The position numbers and the translations under genes are program-made. Below are positions 42,358 through 51,263 of a DNA stretch of 64,000 nt, one piece after another (within the stretch, counting starts at the first letter, position 1; every line of letters begins with the position of its first letter). The notes under the pieces are model-generated. The model was not told the origin of the DNA. It searched no databases and was given only the letters and a program-made list of their open reading frames with translations. The DNA is from Gemmatimonadota bacterium (GTDB lineage: Bacteria > Gemmatimonadota > Gemmatimonadetes > Gemmatimonadales > GWC2-71-9): the NCBI GenBank assembly GCA_029863245.1, contig JAOTVV010000004.1, forward strand, positions 62,001 through 126,000, written 5' to 3'.

Positions 42358-43116
42358 ATGGGCCTCCCTCTCGACGAGCTCACAGCGTATCTGGATCGGT
42401 TTCTCCGCATCGCGGAGGTTCGGGATAGCCCGAACGCACTGAACGGACTTCAAGTCGCCAACGACGGGCAAGTTGAGCGTCTTGCCGTTGCCGTGGACGC
42501 CTGTCAGGCGACGATCGACGGCGCGTCGGAACGTGGTGCCGACACGCTCATTGTCCATCACGGATTGTTCTGGGGCGGACTCGAGCCAGTGACCGGGCGG
42601 CATGGGCGCCGCCTGCGCACGCTGATCCAACGCGGCATCGCGCTCTATTCCGCTCACCTTCCGCTCGACGTGCACCCGGAGGTGGGCAACAACTCAGTGC
42701 TCGCACGCCGCCTCGGTGTCTCGCAACCAGAGTGGTTCGGCGAATACGAGGGGCAGGCCATCGGCGTGATGGGCACGCTCCACGTGACGCGTGACGTCCT
42801 GGTCGAGCAGGTCACGACGCTGCTCGGCACAGTCCCGAACGTGATTGCTGCGGGTCCGAAGACAGTCCACCGGATCGGCATCGTCACCGGTGGCGGGGGC
42901 GACCTGATCAAGCAGGCCGTGGATGCCGGCGTGGACACCTACCTCACTGGGGAGGGCAAGCACCACACGTACTTCGATGCCGAGGAGTTCGGCGTGAACG
43001 TCATATACGCCGGTCACTACGCAACGGAAACCGTCGGCGTGAAAGCCCTCGCTGAGCACCTGGCCAATCGATTCGATCTTCCCTGGGACTTCCTCGATCA
43101 CCCCACGGGGCTATGA
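42358..43116 (+). CDS. Nif3-like dinuclear metal-centre protein
   Basis: A 252-residue member of the Nif3/YbgI family, hexameric proteins with a two-metal site, annotated in some cases as type 2 GTP cyclohydrolase. Metal ligands are visible in VHHGLFWG, SAHLPLDVHPEVGNN and GHYATE. Many members contain an extra middle domain; this one is the short form. The physiological reaction is not settled in the family. It starts four bases after the bactofilin stop and overlaps the following gene by ATGA. Confidence 0.9.
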   Translation: MGLPLDELTAYLDRFLRIAEVRDSPNALNGLQVANDGQVERLAVAVDACQATIDGASERGADTLIVHHGLFWGGLEPVTGRHGRRLRTLIQRGIALYSAHLPLDVHPEVGNNSVLARRLGVSQPEWFGEYEGQAIGVMGTLHVTRDVLVEQVTTLLGTVPNVIAAGPKTVHRIGIVTGGGGDLIKQAVDAGVDTYLTGEGKHHTYFDAEEFGVNVIYAGHYATETVGVKALAEHLANRFDLPWDFLDHPTGL

Positions 43117-44390
43117 CGACTCAGCGAGCGATACGGTGGCCTTGGCCGATGGCTTCGGTGTGTCTCGTCGTCGCTGGCCTCCTGGCGACGTCGTGTGCGC
43201 GAACAGCGCCAACGGACCCGGGACCGTCGCCCGTAGATATCGAGCCGCCCGACTCAGTGCCGCTCGTCGATTCGTTGGTGGTTCGGGACACGATGCCGGT
43301 GGCCGACCTGCCGCCGGTGCCGGACGTCCCCGCTCCGGAGGCGGAGCCTCCCGAGACGATCACTGTGGCAGTGCGGGACCTTCGTGTGTGCGCGGGCGGC
43401 GACGTAATGCTGGGCAACAACCTCGACACGCTGTGGGTGGTGCGGGCGGGCACCAGGCTGGGCTGGGCCGTCCAGGCCTTCCCGGACCCGGACGCGCTGC
43501 TCGCTCCCCTTCGGCCCCTCGTCGAAGACGCGCAGGTCGTGCTGCTCAACATCGAAGGGGCGATTGGGGAAGGCCCGGCGCCCACGAAGTGCCGGCTCGG
43601 CTCGCAGACGTGCTATGCATTCCGGCAGCAGCCGGGAACCGCCGAAGCGTTGCGCCGTCTCGCCCCGGGTGAGGTCGTGGGCAACGTGGCCAACAACCAC
43701 GCGTTGGATGCGGGGCGCGTGGGCTGGGACGCGACGGTGCGGCATCTCGGGCTCGCCGGCGTGTACGTGACCGGGTACGACACGCTGCCCACTGTGGTCG
43801 AGACGGTCGGTGGCGATACGGTGGCTTTCCTCGGTTTCAGCAGCGCGCAGGCTGGCCCGGATCCGCGCGACCTCCTGGGTGTCCGCCGCCACGTAACCCG
43901 TGCCGCGGTACGGTACCCTCGGCTCATCGTAACGATGCACATGGGAGCGGAGGGGCGCGATGCGCAACGTACGCCGAGTGAAGCCGAGTACTACTTGGGG
44001 GAGAATCGCGGGAACGCCGTGGCGTTTGCGCGGGCTGCGGTCGAGTCTGGCGCGTCGGCCGTCTTCGGCCACGGTCCTCACGTCATGCGGGCCGCGGAGT
44101 GGTATCAGGACGCGCTGATCTTCTATTCGCTCGGGAATCTGCTCACGTACGGCCCGTTCTCGCTGGTGGAGCCCTTGAACCGTGGCGGTGTGGCGTGCGT
44201 GGTGCTCGATCCGGCGGGCCGCGTGAAAGACGCGGTGCTGCGCTCGACGTGGCAGCGGCCACCGGGCCTGATCACGCCAGACCGATCGCAGCGGGCGGCA
44301 TGGCTCGTCGACTCCTTGAGTGCCCTCGATTTTCCGACCAGCGCCCCCCGCTTCTTCGGTGAAGTGGTTCTCAAGACGCCTGGTCGGTGA
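43113..44390 (+). CDS. CapA-family lipoprotein (metallophosphatase fold)
   Basis: A 425-residue protein with a signal peptide ending in LLATSC, suggesting a lipoprotein, then a Pro-rich linker and the CapA/PgsA metallophosphatase-like domain: CAGGDVMLGNN, LLNIEGAI, NVANNHALD, TMHMGAEGR and FGHGPHV hold the metal-ligand candidates. CapA proteins are tied to poly-gamma-glutamate capsule formation, but most relatives are uncharacterised and no pgsBC genes are here. It ends the parAB-M23-bactofilin-Nif3 run, suggesting an envelope role. Its 3' end overlaps queG by 20 bases in the opposite direction. Confidence 0.85.
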   Translation: MTTQRAIRWPWPMASVCLVVAGLLATSCARTAPTDPGPSPVDIEPPDSVPLVDSLVVRDTMPVADLPPVPDVPAPEAEPPETITVAVRDLRVCAGGDVMLGNNLDTLWVVRAGTRLGWAVQAFPDPDALLAPLRPLVEDAQVVLLNIEGAIGEGPAPTKCRLGSQTCYAFRQQPGTAEALRRLAPGEVVGNVANNHALDAGRVGWDATVRHLGLAGVYVTGYDTLPTVVETVGGDTVAFLGFSSAQAGPDPRDLLGVRRHVTRAAVRYPRLIVTMHMGAEGRDAQRTPSEAEYYLGENRGNAVAFARAAVESGASAVFGHGPHVMRAAEWYQDALIFYSLGNLLTYGPFSLVEPLNRGGVACVVLDPAGRVKDAVLRSTWQRPPGLITPDRSQRAAWLVDSLSALDFPTSAPRFFGEVVLKTPGR

Positions 44391-45345
44391 TCGACGACGA
44401 CGCGATCCGGGCATTGCGCCGCATTCCGTCGGCGCCCGGTCGCTCCAGAGGGGTCCACCCATATCGATGTGTGAACTCGTCGTCGGACATGGCGAGCAAG
44501 TCGGCGAGGTCGAGCCATTCGAGTTCGGGATGCCGGTCAGGCATCGGGTCGTCGGCCTGCCGCGCAAACTTCTCGTTCCACGGACATACGGCCTGACAGA
44601 TGTCACAGCCGAAGACCCATGGTGCCACGGCCGGCCACAACGATGGCTCGACTACTCCCTGGTGCTCGATGGTCAGGTAGGAGATGCAGCGCCGACTGTC
44701 CAGGACCCGCGCCGTGGGAAAGGCGACGGTAGGGCACGCATCGAGACAGCGTCGACAGCTTCCGCATCGATCAGCTTCGAACGGCGGGTCGACGGCAAGA
44801 TCGAGGCTCGTCAACACGGCGGCGAGAAAGAAGTACGATCCACCCGCGGGGGAGATGAGCATGGTGTTCTTCCCGATCCAACCGAGCCCTGCGCGCTGGG
44901 CCAGCTCTCGCTCCGGTACTGGACCGGCGTCGACATAGGCGCGGGCGATTGTTTCCTTGTCCCCCAGTGTGCGGAGGTAGGCGGCGAGTGCGTCGAGCGG
45001 TACCCGGAGCGATTGATGGTAGTCGCGTCCCCGGGCGTACTTCGCGACGCGACCGGCTCCGTTCCTTGGGGGCGAGTCGGGCTGGTAGTAGTTCTTCGCG
45101 ACCACCACAGCGCGGGTCACACCGGGGACGATGGTGGCCGGCTCCAGCCGCCGGGCAGCCTGGCGGGCCATGTACCTCATGGTGCCCGCCATCCCTTGCT
45201 CGATCCAATGGGTGAGCGCGGCGGCATGCGGGGTCGGACTGAGATCGCAGATACCCACGCCCTCGAAACCGAGACCATGGGCCCGCGCCCGGACGAGCGC
45301 TGCCCTCCGCTCCGGACTCACAGATGCATGACCGTGCGCCGCCAC
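44371..45345 (-). CDS. queG: Epoxyqueuosine reductase QueG
   Basis: QueG reduces epoxyqueuosine to queuosine in tRNA, using cobalamin and two [4Fe-4S] clusters. The 324-residue protein has the ferredoxin-like cluster motifs CGSCRRCLDACPT and CDICQAVCPWN, the conserved DAGPVPERELAQRAGLGWIG segment and RCISYLTIE. The length is on the short side, lacking the C-terminal HEAT repeats of some members. The start overlaps the end of a small gene by 28 bases, and the stop end overlaps CapA in antisense. Confidence 0.95.
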   Translation of the reverse strand: MAAHGHASVSPERRAALVRARAHGLGFEGVGICDLSPTPHAAALTHWIEQGMAGTMRYMARQAARRLEPATIVPGVTRAVVVAKNYYQPDSPPRNGAGRVAKYARGRDYHQSLRVPLDALAAYLRTLGDKETIARAYVDAGPVPERELAQRAGLGWIGKNTMLISPAGGSYFFLAAVLTSLDLAVDPPFEADRCGSCRRCLDACPTVAFPTARVLDSRRCISYLTIEHQGVVEPSLWPAVAPWVFGCDICQAVCPWNEKFARQADDPMPDRHPELEWLDLADLLAMSDDEFTHRYGWTPLERPGADGMRRNARIASSSITDQAS

Positions 45346-45611
45346 GTGACGAAGCGAATGACGTCCTCCACCGACGGCACGGCAAACTCGTCACCGTATG
45401 CCGTGTACATGCGCCACCGCATATACTCCGTGGGCGGAATGGGGAGAAATGGCGGGTGGCGGTACCAGCGTCGCGCGCGGAACGCCCAGACCGTCCGGAT
45501 GAGATCCGCGCCAAGCCGTGGCCGCACCACTGAGCGGGCGGCCAGGGCCACGGTGAGCCGCAGCCAACCCTTACGTCGGTCGGAGGCAGGAACGTGAGTT
45601 GGATTGTTCAA
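45318..45611 (-). CDS. Small conserved-looking protein before queG
   Basis: A protein of up to 97 residues, with the segment RARRWYRHPPFLPIPP and a C-terminal WRMYTAYGDEFAVPSVEDVI, rich in Trp, Tyr and Arg. It has no recognised domain. The TTG used here overlaps the start of the divergent gene by 18 bases, so a later start (for example GTG at the VALAAR segment) may be right. It overlaps queG and is probably cotranscribed with it. The aromatic C-terminal part looks conserved-protein-like, but this is judgement only. Confidence 0.5.
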   Translation of the reverse strand: MNNPTHVPASDRRKGWLRLTVALAARSVVRPRLGADLIRTVWAFRARRWYRHPPFLPIPPTEYMRWRMYTAYGDEFAVPSVEDVIRFVTWRRTVMHL

Positions 45612-45854
45612 GTCATCTCGCTGATGGGCGCGGGTCTTGTGCTCGGAGCCTATTTCGCGTTACAGCGCCGGGTGTGGACGAGCACCGGCAATTCCTACCT
45701 GTGGTTCAACTTCCTCGGTGCCCTGCTGCTGACGGTCGTCGCCGTCGTGGATCGCCGCCTGGGCTTCATGGTGCTGGAGGCCGCGTGGGCAGCCATCAGT
45801 GCGTGGGCGATTCTCGGGCGCCGTTCGAATGTCGCTCCGGCGCGCGGGCGCTGA
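45594..45854 (+). CDS. Small integral membrane protein
   Basis: An 86-residue protein with three predicted membrane helices (VQVISLMGAGLVLGAYFAL; SYLWFNFLGALLLTVVAVV; LEAAWAAISAWAIL). The arrangement resembles CBU_0592-type small membrane domains of unknown role. The GTG start has GGAGGC seven bases upstream. It diverges from the small gene upstream of queG. No partner gene indicates a function. Confidence 0.7.
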   Translation: MSWIVQVISLMGAGLVLGAYFALQRRVWTSTGNSYLWFNFLGALLLTVVAVVDRRLGFMVLEAAWAAISAWAILGRRSNVAPARGR

Positions 45855-45879
45855 CCCCCCCACAGGATACTTGTATATT
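45851..45879 (+). promoter_or_regulatory. Promoter of the class V aminotransferase gene
   Basis: CTGACC (45851-45856) and TATATT (45874-45879) are separated by 17 bases. The -10 element ends seven bases before the ATG, which places initiation at the start codon; a leaderless mRNA is likely, and no ribosome-binding site is visible. Confidence 0.5.
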
Positions 45880-45886
45880 GGCGCCT

Positions 45887-47041
45887 ATGGCACTCGCAAG
45901 GACCTCCGGCGCCCACGCGCTCGCCCACTATCGTGCCGAGTTCCCGATCTTCGAGCAGCTGATCTATCTGAATTCCTGCTCTCTGGGGGCACTCTCCACG
46001 CGGTCCCGTGAGCGGGTGCAGGCGTTCATGGACGTGTGGGCGTCACGCGGGGCGGCCGCGTGGTACGATGTCTGGTGGGAGGCGCTCGCCGAACTTCGTG
46101 CAGGATACGCGACCATCGTGGGGGCTCGGGCTCCCGAAGTCGCACTGCACGCCTCGATCTCGACAGCCACATCGGTGCTCGCCGGGATCCTCGACTATAC
46201 CAAGAGACCGAAGGTGGTCACTACGGCCCTCGATTTCCCGACCGTGGCCTACCAGTGGTTGTCCCGTCGGCACGGTGGGGTCGACGTGGAGATCGTCGAG
46301 AGTCCGGACGGGGTCACGGTACCCGTTGAGCACCTGGCGGCCGCGATCGACGAGCGAACGGCGCTGGTCGCAACATCACACGTCTATTTTACCACGGGGG
46401 CGGTTCAGGATATCGCCGCCGTAGCGCGCGCCGCCCATGCGCGGGGCGCGCTGTGCTACATCGACGCCTACCAGAGCGTCGGCCAGCTCCCCCTCGACGT
46501 CCATGCAGCTGAGGTGGATTTCCTGACGGCCGGCGGTCTGAAGTGGTTGCTCGGCGGACCGGGCATTGCCTTTCTCTACGTTCGGAGCGAGTTGATACCG
46601 CGCTTCACCCCGACAGTGACCGGTTGGTTCGCCCATGCGCGCCAATTCGAGTTCGACCCCCGAACCATCGAGTGGCACGCGGATGCCCGTCGTTTCGAGC
46701 AGGGCACCCCGGCGCTCGCGGCGGTGCATGCGCAGCTCGGCGGGCTGGAGATCATCCGGGAGATCGGTGTGGCGCGGATCCGCGCCGTCGTGGCGGATCT
46801 CACGGAGGATCTCATCGAGCGGGCCAAAGCGGCCGGGCTGTCCCCGCTGGTTGCCCCCGACCCTGCCGCCCGATCCGCGATCGTAATGATCCCACAGGCC
46901 GATCCTCCCAGTGCTGTGCGGCGGCTGGCGGATGCGCAGGTCGTGGCCGACGCCCGACCGGGGCACGTGCGTCTGTCTCCCTTCTTCTACAACCTTCAGG
47001 ACGACAATGTCACAGCGATCGAACAGCTCTCAACCGGGTGA
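45887..47041 (+). CDS. Class V aminotransferase-fold PLP enzyme
   Basis: A 384-residue pyridoxal-phosphate enzyme of the class V fold (relatives include cysteine desulfurases, kynureninase and isopenicillin-N epimerase). The PLP-binding lysine is in LTAGGLKWLLGGPGIAFLY, with the preceding Asp in CYIDAYQSVG and TSHVYFTTG. The active-site Cys loop of desulfurases is absent, so it is not a SufS/IscS paralogue. The substrate is unknown. Its end overlaps the LOG-family gene by 35 bases. Confidence 0.85.
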   Translation: MALARTSGAHALAHYRAEFPIFEQLIYLNSCSLGALSTRSRERVQAFMDVWASRGAAAWYDVWWEALAELRAGYATIVGARAPEVALHASISTATSVLAGILDYTKRPKVVTTALDFPTVAYQWLSRRHGGVDVEIVESPDGVTVPVEHLAAAIDERTALVATSHVYFTTGAVQDIAAVARAAHARGALCYIDAYQSVGQLPLDVHAAEVDFLTAGGLKWLLGGPGIAFLYVRSELIPRFTPTVTGWFAHARQFEFDPRTIEWHADARRFEQGTPALAAVHAQLGGLEIIREIGVARIRAVVADLTEDLIERAKAAGLSPLVAPDPAARSAIVMIPQADPPSAVRRLADAQVVADARPGHVRLSPFFYNLQDDNVTAIEQLSTG

Positions 47042-47765
47042 CGGGAAGCCCCAGCCTCGACCGCCACGCCTGACGGCCGATGAACGACTGTTCGTGTCGC
47101 CACATCTCGAGCGAGCAGCGTTCACCCAGACGGATCCATGGCGAGTGCTCCGGATCATGGGCGAGTTCGTCCAGGGTTTCGAAGAGCTCTCGGAGGTAGG
47201 CGAGGCCATCACGATTTTTGGCTCGGCGCGCGCCACGCCGGGAGATCCCGTCTACGCGGCAGCGACCGAGACGGCACGCCTCTTGGGGGAGCAAGGCTAC
47301 ACCGTCCTCACCGGTGCAGGGCCGGGCATCATGGAGGCCGCCAACAAGGGTGCGCGGGAGGCGGGAGCCCCTTCCATCGGACTCAACATCGAGCTGCCCA
47401 ACGAGCAGCACTCCAACCCATACGTCGACCGTGTGGTGGATTTCCGGTACTTCTTCGTGCGGAAGACCATGCTGGTCAAGTACTCGTCCGCCTTCATCGT
47501 GTTTCCCGGGGGATTCGGGACGCTGGACGAGATGTTTGAGGCGCTGACGCTGATTCAGACGGGCAAAGTACGGGACATGCCGGTGGTTTTGTACGGAACC
47601 GCCTACTGGTCGGGTCTCGTTGCGTGGTTGGAGCAGACACTCGTGGCCAGCGGGAAGATCGCGCCAGAAGATATGGACATCTTCAAAGTCGTGGACACGC
47701 CTGCGGAGATCGTTCGACTTGTTATCGCGGCGCGCGGCCGTCGCCGAGAGAACGTGATCCCATAG
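47007..47765 (+). CDS. LOG-family (TIGR00730) Rossmann-fold protein
   Basis: A 252-residue member of the lysine decarboxylase-like/LOG family with the nucleotide-binding motif PGGFGTLDE, the phosphate-loop GSARATPGD and [14 protein letters not shown]. Relatives cleave ribose-5-phosphate from cytokinin nucleotides or other AMP derivatives (YgdH/PpnN type). The first ATG is inside the aminotransferase gene; a later start is possible because residues 1-30 are not conserved. It probably forms an operon with the aminotransferase and the DHS-like gene. Confidence 0.88.
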   Translation: MSQRSNSSQPGDGKPQPRPPRLTADERLFVSPHLERAAFTQTDPWRVLRIMGEFVQGFEELSEVGEAITIFGSARATPGDPVYAAATETARLLGEQGYTVLTGAGPGIMEAANKGAREAGAPSIGLNIELPNEQHSNPYVDRVVDFRYFFVRKTMLVKYSSAFIVFPGGFGTLDEMFEALTLIQTGKVRDMPVVLYGTAYWSGLVAWLEQTLVASGKIAPEDMDIFKVVDTPAEIVRLVIAARGRRRENVIP

Positions 47766-47793
47766 CGACAGCTTCCGTTGGAAGGGAACGGCG

Positions 47794-48957
47794 ATGCCTG
47801 AGAGGAAGAGCACACTGCTTGGTGGAGCGCCCATCAGCCCCCGGCCGATTCGGGGAGACGAGTCGGTCGTGCAACTGATGGAAAACGCGTTTCTCGCCTA
47901 CAACGCTGGCCGCCTGCGAGAGGCGTCGCAACTCTTCGCGGAGCGGATGTTGGAAGACGACGTGACCGTAGCGATGAGCTTGACGGGCGCGATGACCCCG
48001 GCCGGCATCGGGATGTCCTGCGTGATCCCGCTCATCGAAGCAGGGTTCGTCGATTGGATCGTCTCCACGGGGGCCAACCTCTACCACGACTGTCATTTCG
48101 CCCTCGGGTACTCGATGCATCGCGGAACGCCCCGCGCCGACGACGTAGAGTTACGAGCGGAAGGCGTCGTAAGGATCTACGATATCTTCTTCGACTATGC
48201 CGTGCTGTTGCAGACAGACGAGTTCCTGCGGCAGGTCTCGCAGCAGGACGAGTTCCAGCGGCGGATGGGGAGTGCCGAGTACCACTATCTCCTGGGGAAA
48301 TACGTTCACGAGCGCGAACGAGCCCTGGGCTTGAGCAACAAGTCCCTGCTGGCCACGGCATACGAACACGCCCTCCCCATCTACACGTCGTCGCCAGGCG
48401 ATTCGTCGATCGGCATGAATGTCGCGGAGTTGCAGTTGGACGGATACAAGATCGGCTATGACGTCTCGGCCGACGTCAACGAGACCGCCGCCATTGTGCT
48501 CGACGCCAAGCGCCGTGGTGGCAAGAGCGCGGTGCTCATCGTGGGTGGCGGGAGTCCCAAGAACTTCGTATTACAGACCGAACCGCAGATCCAGGAAGTG
48601 CTGGGAATCGAAGAGCGGGGACACGACTACTATCTGCAGATCACCGATGCCCGCGTGGATACCGGGGGACTCTCCGGTGCCACGCCGGGCGAAGCCGTCA
48701 GTTGGGGAAAGGTCGATCCCGAGCAACTTCCCAACTCGGTGGTCTGCTACCTCGACGGCACCGTCGGATTGCCGCTCCTCACTGCGTACGCGTTGGCCAA
48801 GCGGAAGCCGCGGACCCCGAAGCGGTTGTACGAACGGCGGGCGGAACTGATGGAGCGACTGCGCGTGGAGTATCGGAAGGCCCGTGAATTCCGTGACGCC
48901 AGGGCAAACGGGTCGGCGCTCCCCGACGTCGACGACATCGACCTCCGCAGCTTCTAA
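47794..48957 (+). CDS. Deoxyhypusine synthase-like protein
   Basis: A 387-residue protein clearly related to deoxyhypusine synthase, the NAD-dependent enzyme that modifies eIF5A with spermidine in eukaryotes and archaea. The active-site lysine region is kept as [13 protein letters not shown] (K256), followed by [20 protein letters not shown] and [10 protein letters not shown], matching the human [23 protein letters not shown] region; the NAD part [20 protein letters not shown] is also visible. Bacteria have no eIF5A, so a polyamine reaction such as homospermidine synthesis, or another protein target, is more likely. GGAAGGGAA precedes the ATG. Confidence 0.85.
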   Translation: MPERKSTLLGGAPISPRPIRGDESVVQLMENAFLAYNAGRLREASQLFAERMLEDDVTVAMSLTGAMTPAGIGMSCVIPLIEAGFVDWIVSTGANLYHDCHFALGYSMHRGTPRADDVELRAEGVVRIYDIFFDYAVLLQTDEFLRQVSQQDEFQRRMGSAEYHYLLGKYVHERERALGLSNKSLLATAYEHALPIYTSSPGDSSIGMNVAELQLDGYKIGYDVSADVNETAAIVLDAKRRGGKSAVLIVGGGSPKNFVLQTEPQIQEVLGIEERGHDYYLQITDARVDTGGLSGATPGEAVSWGKVDPEQLPNSVVCYLDGTVGLPLLTAYALAKRKPRTPKRLYERRAELMERLRVEYRKAREFRDARANGSALPDVDDIDLRSF

Positions 48958-48958
48958 C

Positions 48959-50626
48959 TCAGTCGGCCGCCTCGGTCAGTTCGTGTCGGAAGGCGGTGCC
49001 GCGCTCGACTTCATACCGATAGGCGGCGAGCTCGGCCTCCCGCCGGGCATCATCCCACTCCATTTCCCGGACGGCCAGATCGGCAATGGCCGGAGCCATC
49101 TCGAGGATGGCCTTGGGGGCCGCGTAGAAGAGGTGGGTCCGCCGAATCAAGAGGTCTGAGAGTGTGATGGCCATCTCGCGCCGCATGGCGTGGAGGAGCT
49201 CTGCCCAGAGTGTGGTGTGTCCGGGCACGACAGGCTCATTCAACTTCGGGTCCGACAGGGCCAAGCGCGCGACGGCCGGGGCCTCGCTCCCGTAGGTGTG
49301 AGCCAGGTGGAGGGCGACGGTCTCTGAGAACCCGTCGGTGATGGCGGCTGTGGCCACGACGTCGAGATCACGCGATTCACCACCTGGCAGCGGCTCTCGG
49401 TGCGTGGGTGCCCGTGCGGGGACCACCCTGCCGTCCCGCTCGTGAAGGTGGTGGGCAATCCGGTCGACCATCTCGGCCGCCATGCTGCGGTAGGTGGTGA
49501 GCTTGCCGCCGACGATCGACAGCAGCCCGTTCTCGCTCTCGATAATCACGTGCTCTCGGGACACGGCAGCGGGATCCGTGGTGTCCTCTTGCCGCACGAG
49601 CGGGCGGACCCCTGCCCAGGTAGCCAGAACGTCCTCCGGCCCTAGTCGGGCGTCCGGGAACAAGGCATTCGCCGACCGAAGCACATAGATGACGTCCTCG
49701 CCGCTGGCACGAACCTCACCAGGCCCGCCGTCGAGCTCCGATTCCGTGGTCCCGATGTACGTGAGCTCACCCCACGGGACGATGAACATGACCCGGCCGT
49801 CGATGGGGGAGATGAACGTAATGGCCTCATGGTTGCCGAGCGCCCGTTTCGGCACGACGATGTGGACCCCTTTGGTACAGCGAAGGGCCGGGACGCCCCC
49901 GTCCGGGAGTCGCACCTCATCGGACCATGGGCCAGCAGCGTTCACCACGATGCGTGCCCGTACGAGCCTCGTGATTCCGGTCACGAGATCGGTGATCTGG
50001 GCCCCTCCTACCTGACCCCCTGCGAGTTCCAGCCGCTCCGCGCGGGCGTAGTTGGCGACGATGGCCCGGTGCCGATGGGCGTCCCGTACGTTGGCCAGGG
50101 TCAGGCGCGCATCGTCGCACTGCGCATCGAAGTACCGAGCACCGCCCTTGAGCCCCCTCGGCCGGAGGCCCGGCTCGGCCTGGAGCAGCGCTCGCTTGCT
50201 CAGCATCCGATGGAGACGCACATTTCTGAGCAGGGCCAAGAGATCGTACAGCACGAGCCCGGCTTCGAGTTTCCAGGTCGACAGCCGGCTGCCCTCGTGA
50301 ATCGGGAAGAGAAACGACCGTGGCCAGACGAGATGAGGTGCGATCCGGAGAAGAGTTCTCCGCTCACGGCAGGCCTCGAAGACGAGCTTCCAGTGGCGGT
50401 GCTCGAGGTAGCGCAATCCGCCGTGGACGAGACGAGAGCTTCGGGAGCTCGTGCCCGCCGCGAAGTCCCCCATCTCGACGAGGGCAGTGCGGATGCCACG
50501 CATCGCGGCGTCTCGGGCAATCCCGGCACCGGTAATCCCGCCACCGATGACCAGGAGATCGACGGGTTCCGCAGCCATGGCTTCGAGGTTGGCTGCCCGG
50601 GTCAGGTAGGAAAAAGGAGCGTCCAT
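48959..50626 (-). CDS. glpD: FAD-dependent glycerol-3-phosphate dehydrogenase
   Basis: GlpD oxidises glycerol-3-phosphate to dihydroxyacetone phosphate at the inner membrane, passing electrons to quinone. The 555-residue protein has the FAD motif DLLVIGGGITGAGIARDAAM, then SSRSSRLVHGGLRYLE, FISPIDGRVMFIVPWG and the C-terminal GKLTTYR. A C-terminal DAO_C-like helical domain follows. ATG at 50626 gives the usual RAANLEAMAAEPVD lead-in. The start is only three bases from the divergent methyltransferase start. No glpF or glpK is nearby. Confidence 0.95.
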   Translation of the reverse strand: MDAPFSYLTRAANLEAMAAEPVDLLVIGGGITGAGIARDAAMRGIRTALVEMGDFAAGTSSRSSRLVHGGLRYLEHRHWKLVFEACRERRTLLRIAPHLVWPRSFLFPIHEGSRLSTWKLEAGLVLYDLLALLRNVRLHRMLSKRALLQAEPGLRPRGLKGGARYFDAQCDDARLTLANVRDAHRHRAIVANYARAERLELAGGQVGGAQITDLVTGITRLVRARIVVNAAGPWSDEVRLPDGGVPALRCTKGVHIVVPKRALGNHEAITFISPIDGRVMFIVPWGELTYIGTTESELDGGPGEVRASGEDVIYVLRSANALFPDARLGPEDVLATWAGVRPLVRQEDTTDPAAVSREHVIIESENGLLSIVGGKLTTYRSMAAEMVDRIAHHLHERDGRVVPARAPTHREPLPGGESRDLDVVATAAITDGFSETVALHLAHTYGSEAPAVARLALSDPKLNEPVVPGHTTLWAELLHAMRREMAITLSDLLIRRTHLFYAAPKAILEMAPAIADLAVREMEWDDARREAELAAYRYEVERGTAFRHELTEAAD

Positions 50627-50629
50627 TTC

Positions 50630-51172
50630 GTGTCAGCTGCCAGCGGCCGCAGCGTCCCCAGCACATGGTTCCAGTGGCACGTGCGCCTTATCCACGCCGA
50701 CGTGCGGGTCCTCGACTTGGCCTGCGGCAAGGGAATCCATGCGATCGCGGCAGCTAAGCGGGGTGCCACGGTGGTTGCCGTCGACGGCGACGCGACGCGG
50801 TTGCAGGAAGCGGAGCGGGCGGCGCAGAAGGCGAAGGTGGCCGTCGAGTTCGTGCAGGCCGACCTGTCCGGTGCGCCGATCCCCAATGGCCCGTACGGTT
50901 TCGTGTTGCAGTTCAACTACCTGGATCGCCGCCGCCTTCCGGACTTCCTCGACGCCGTCGAGCCGGGCGGCTACTTCCTGGCCGAGACGTTCCTGGAGCA
51001 GCAACGGGAGTTGGGGTGGGGGCCGACCTCGGATGAGCACCTCCTGAAAACGGGCGAGCTGTGGACCTTGCTCGGGCATTTCGAGATCGTCCTGGCCCGC
51101 GAAGTACTGGAGACCCTGGACGGGCGCACGAAAGCCGTTGCGAGCGTCCTCGCGCGCCGCCCGCCCGAATGA
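50630..51172 (+). CDS. Class I SAM-dependent methyltransferase
   Basis: A 180-residue methyltransferase-fold protein. Motif I is VRVLDLACGKGIHAIAAAKR with the acidic motif II residue in VVAVDGD, then VEFVQADL and a motif IV-like FVLQFNYLDRR. It resembles small methyltransferases of the TehB/thiopurine kind, with unknown substrate. GTG at 50630 is supported by AAGGAG ten bases before; the next conserved region begins only 30 residues in. It diverges from glpD. Confidence 0.78.
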   Translation: MSAASGRSVPSTWFQWHVRLIHADVRVLDLACGKGIHAIAAAKRGATVVAVDGDATRLQEAERAAQKAKVAVEFVQADLSGAPIPNGPYGFVLQFNYLDRRRLPDFLDAVEPGGYFLAETFLEQQRELGWGPTSDEHLLKTGELWTLLGHFEIVLAREVLETLDGRTKAVASVLARRPPE

Positions 51173-51263
51173 TGCGCAGGGCGGACAGGCTGCCACAAGA
51201 GTCATAGTAACACCGACGATCCTGCTGGCCCGCTTTCCCCCCCCTCAGTAGCTTTCCGTCATC

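Noticed and set aside
43254-44606. 450-codon minus-strand open frame
   Set aside because: Antisense to the CapA gene and partly to the wrong frame of queG; shadow.
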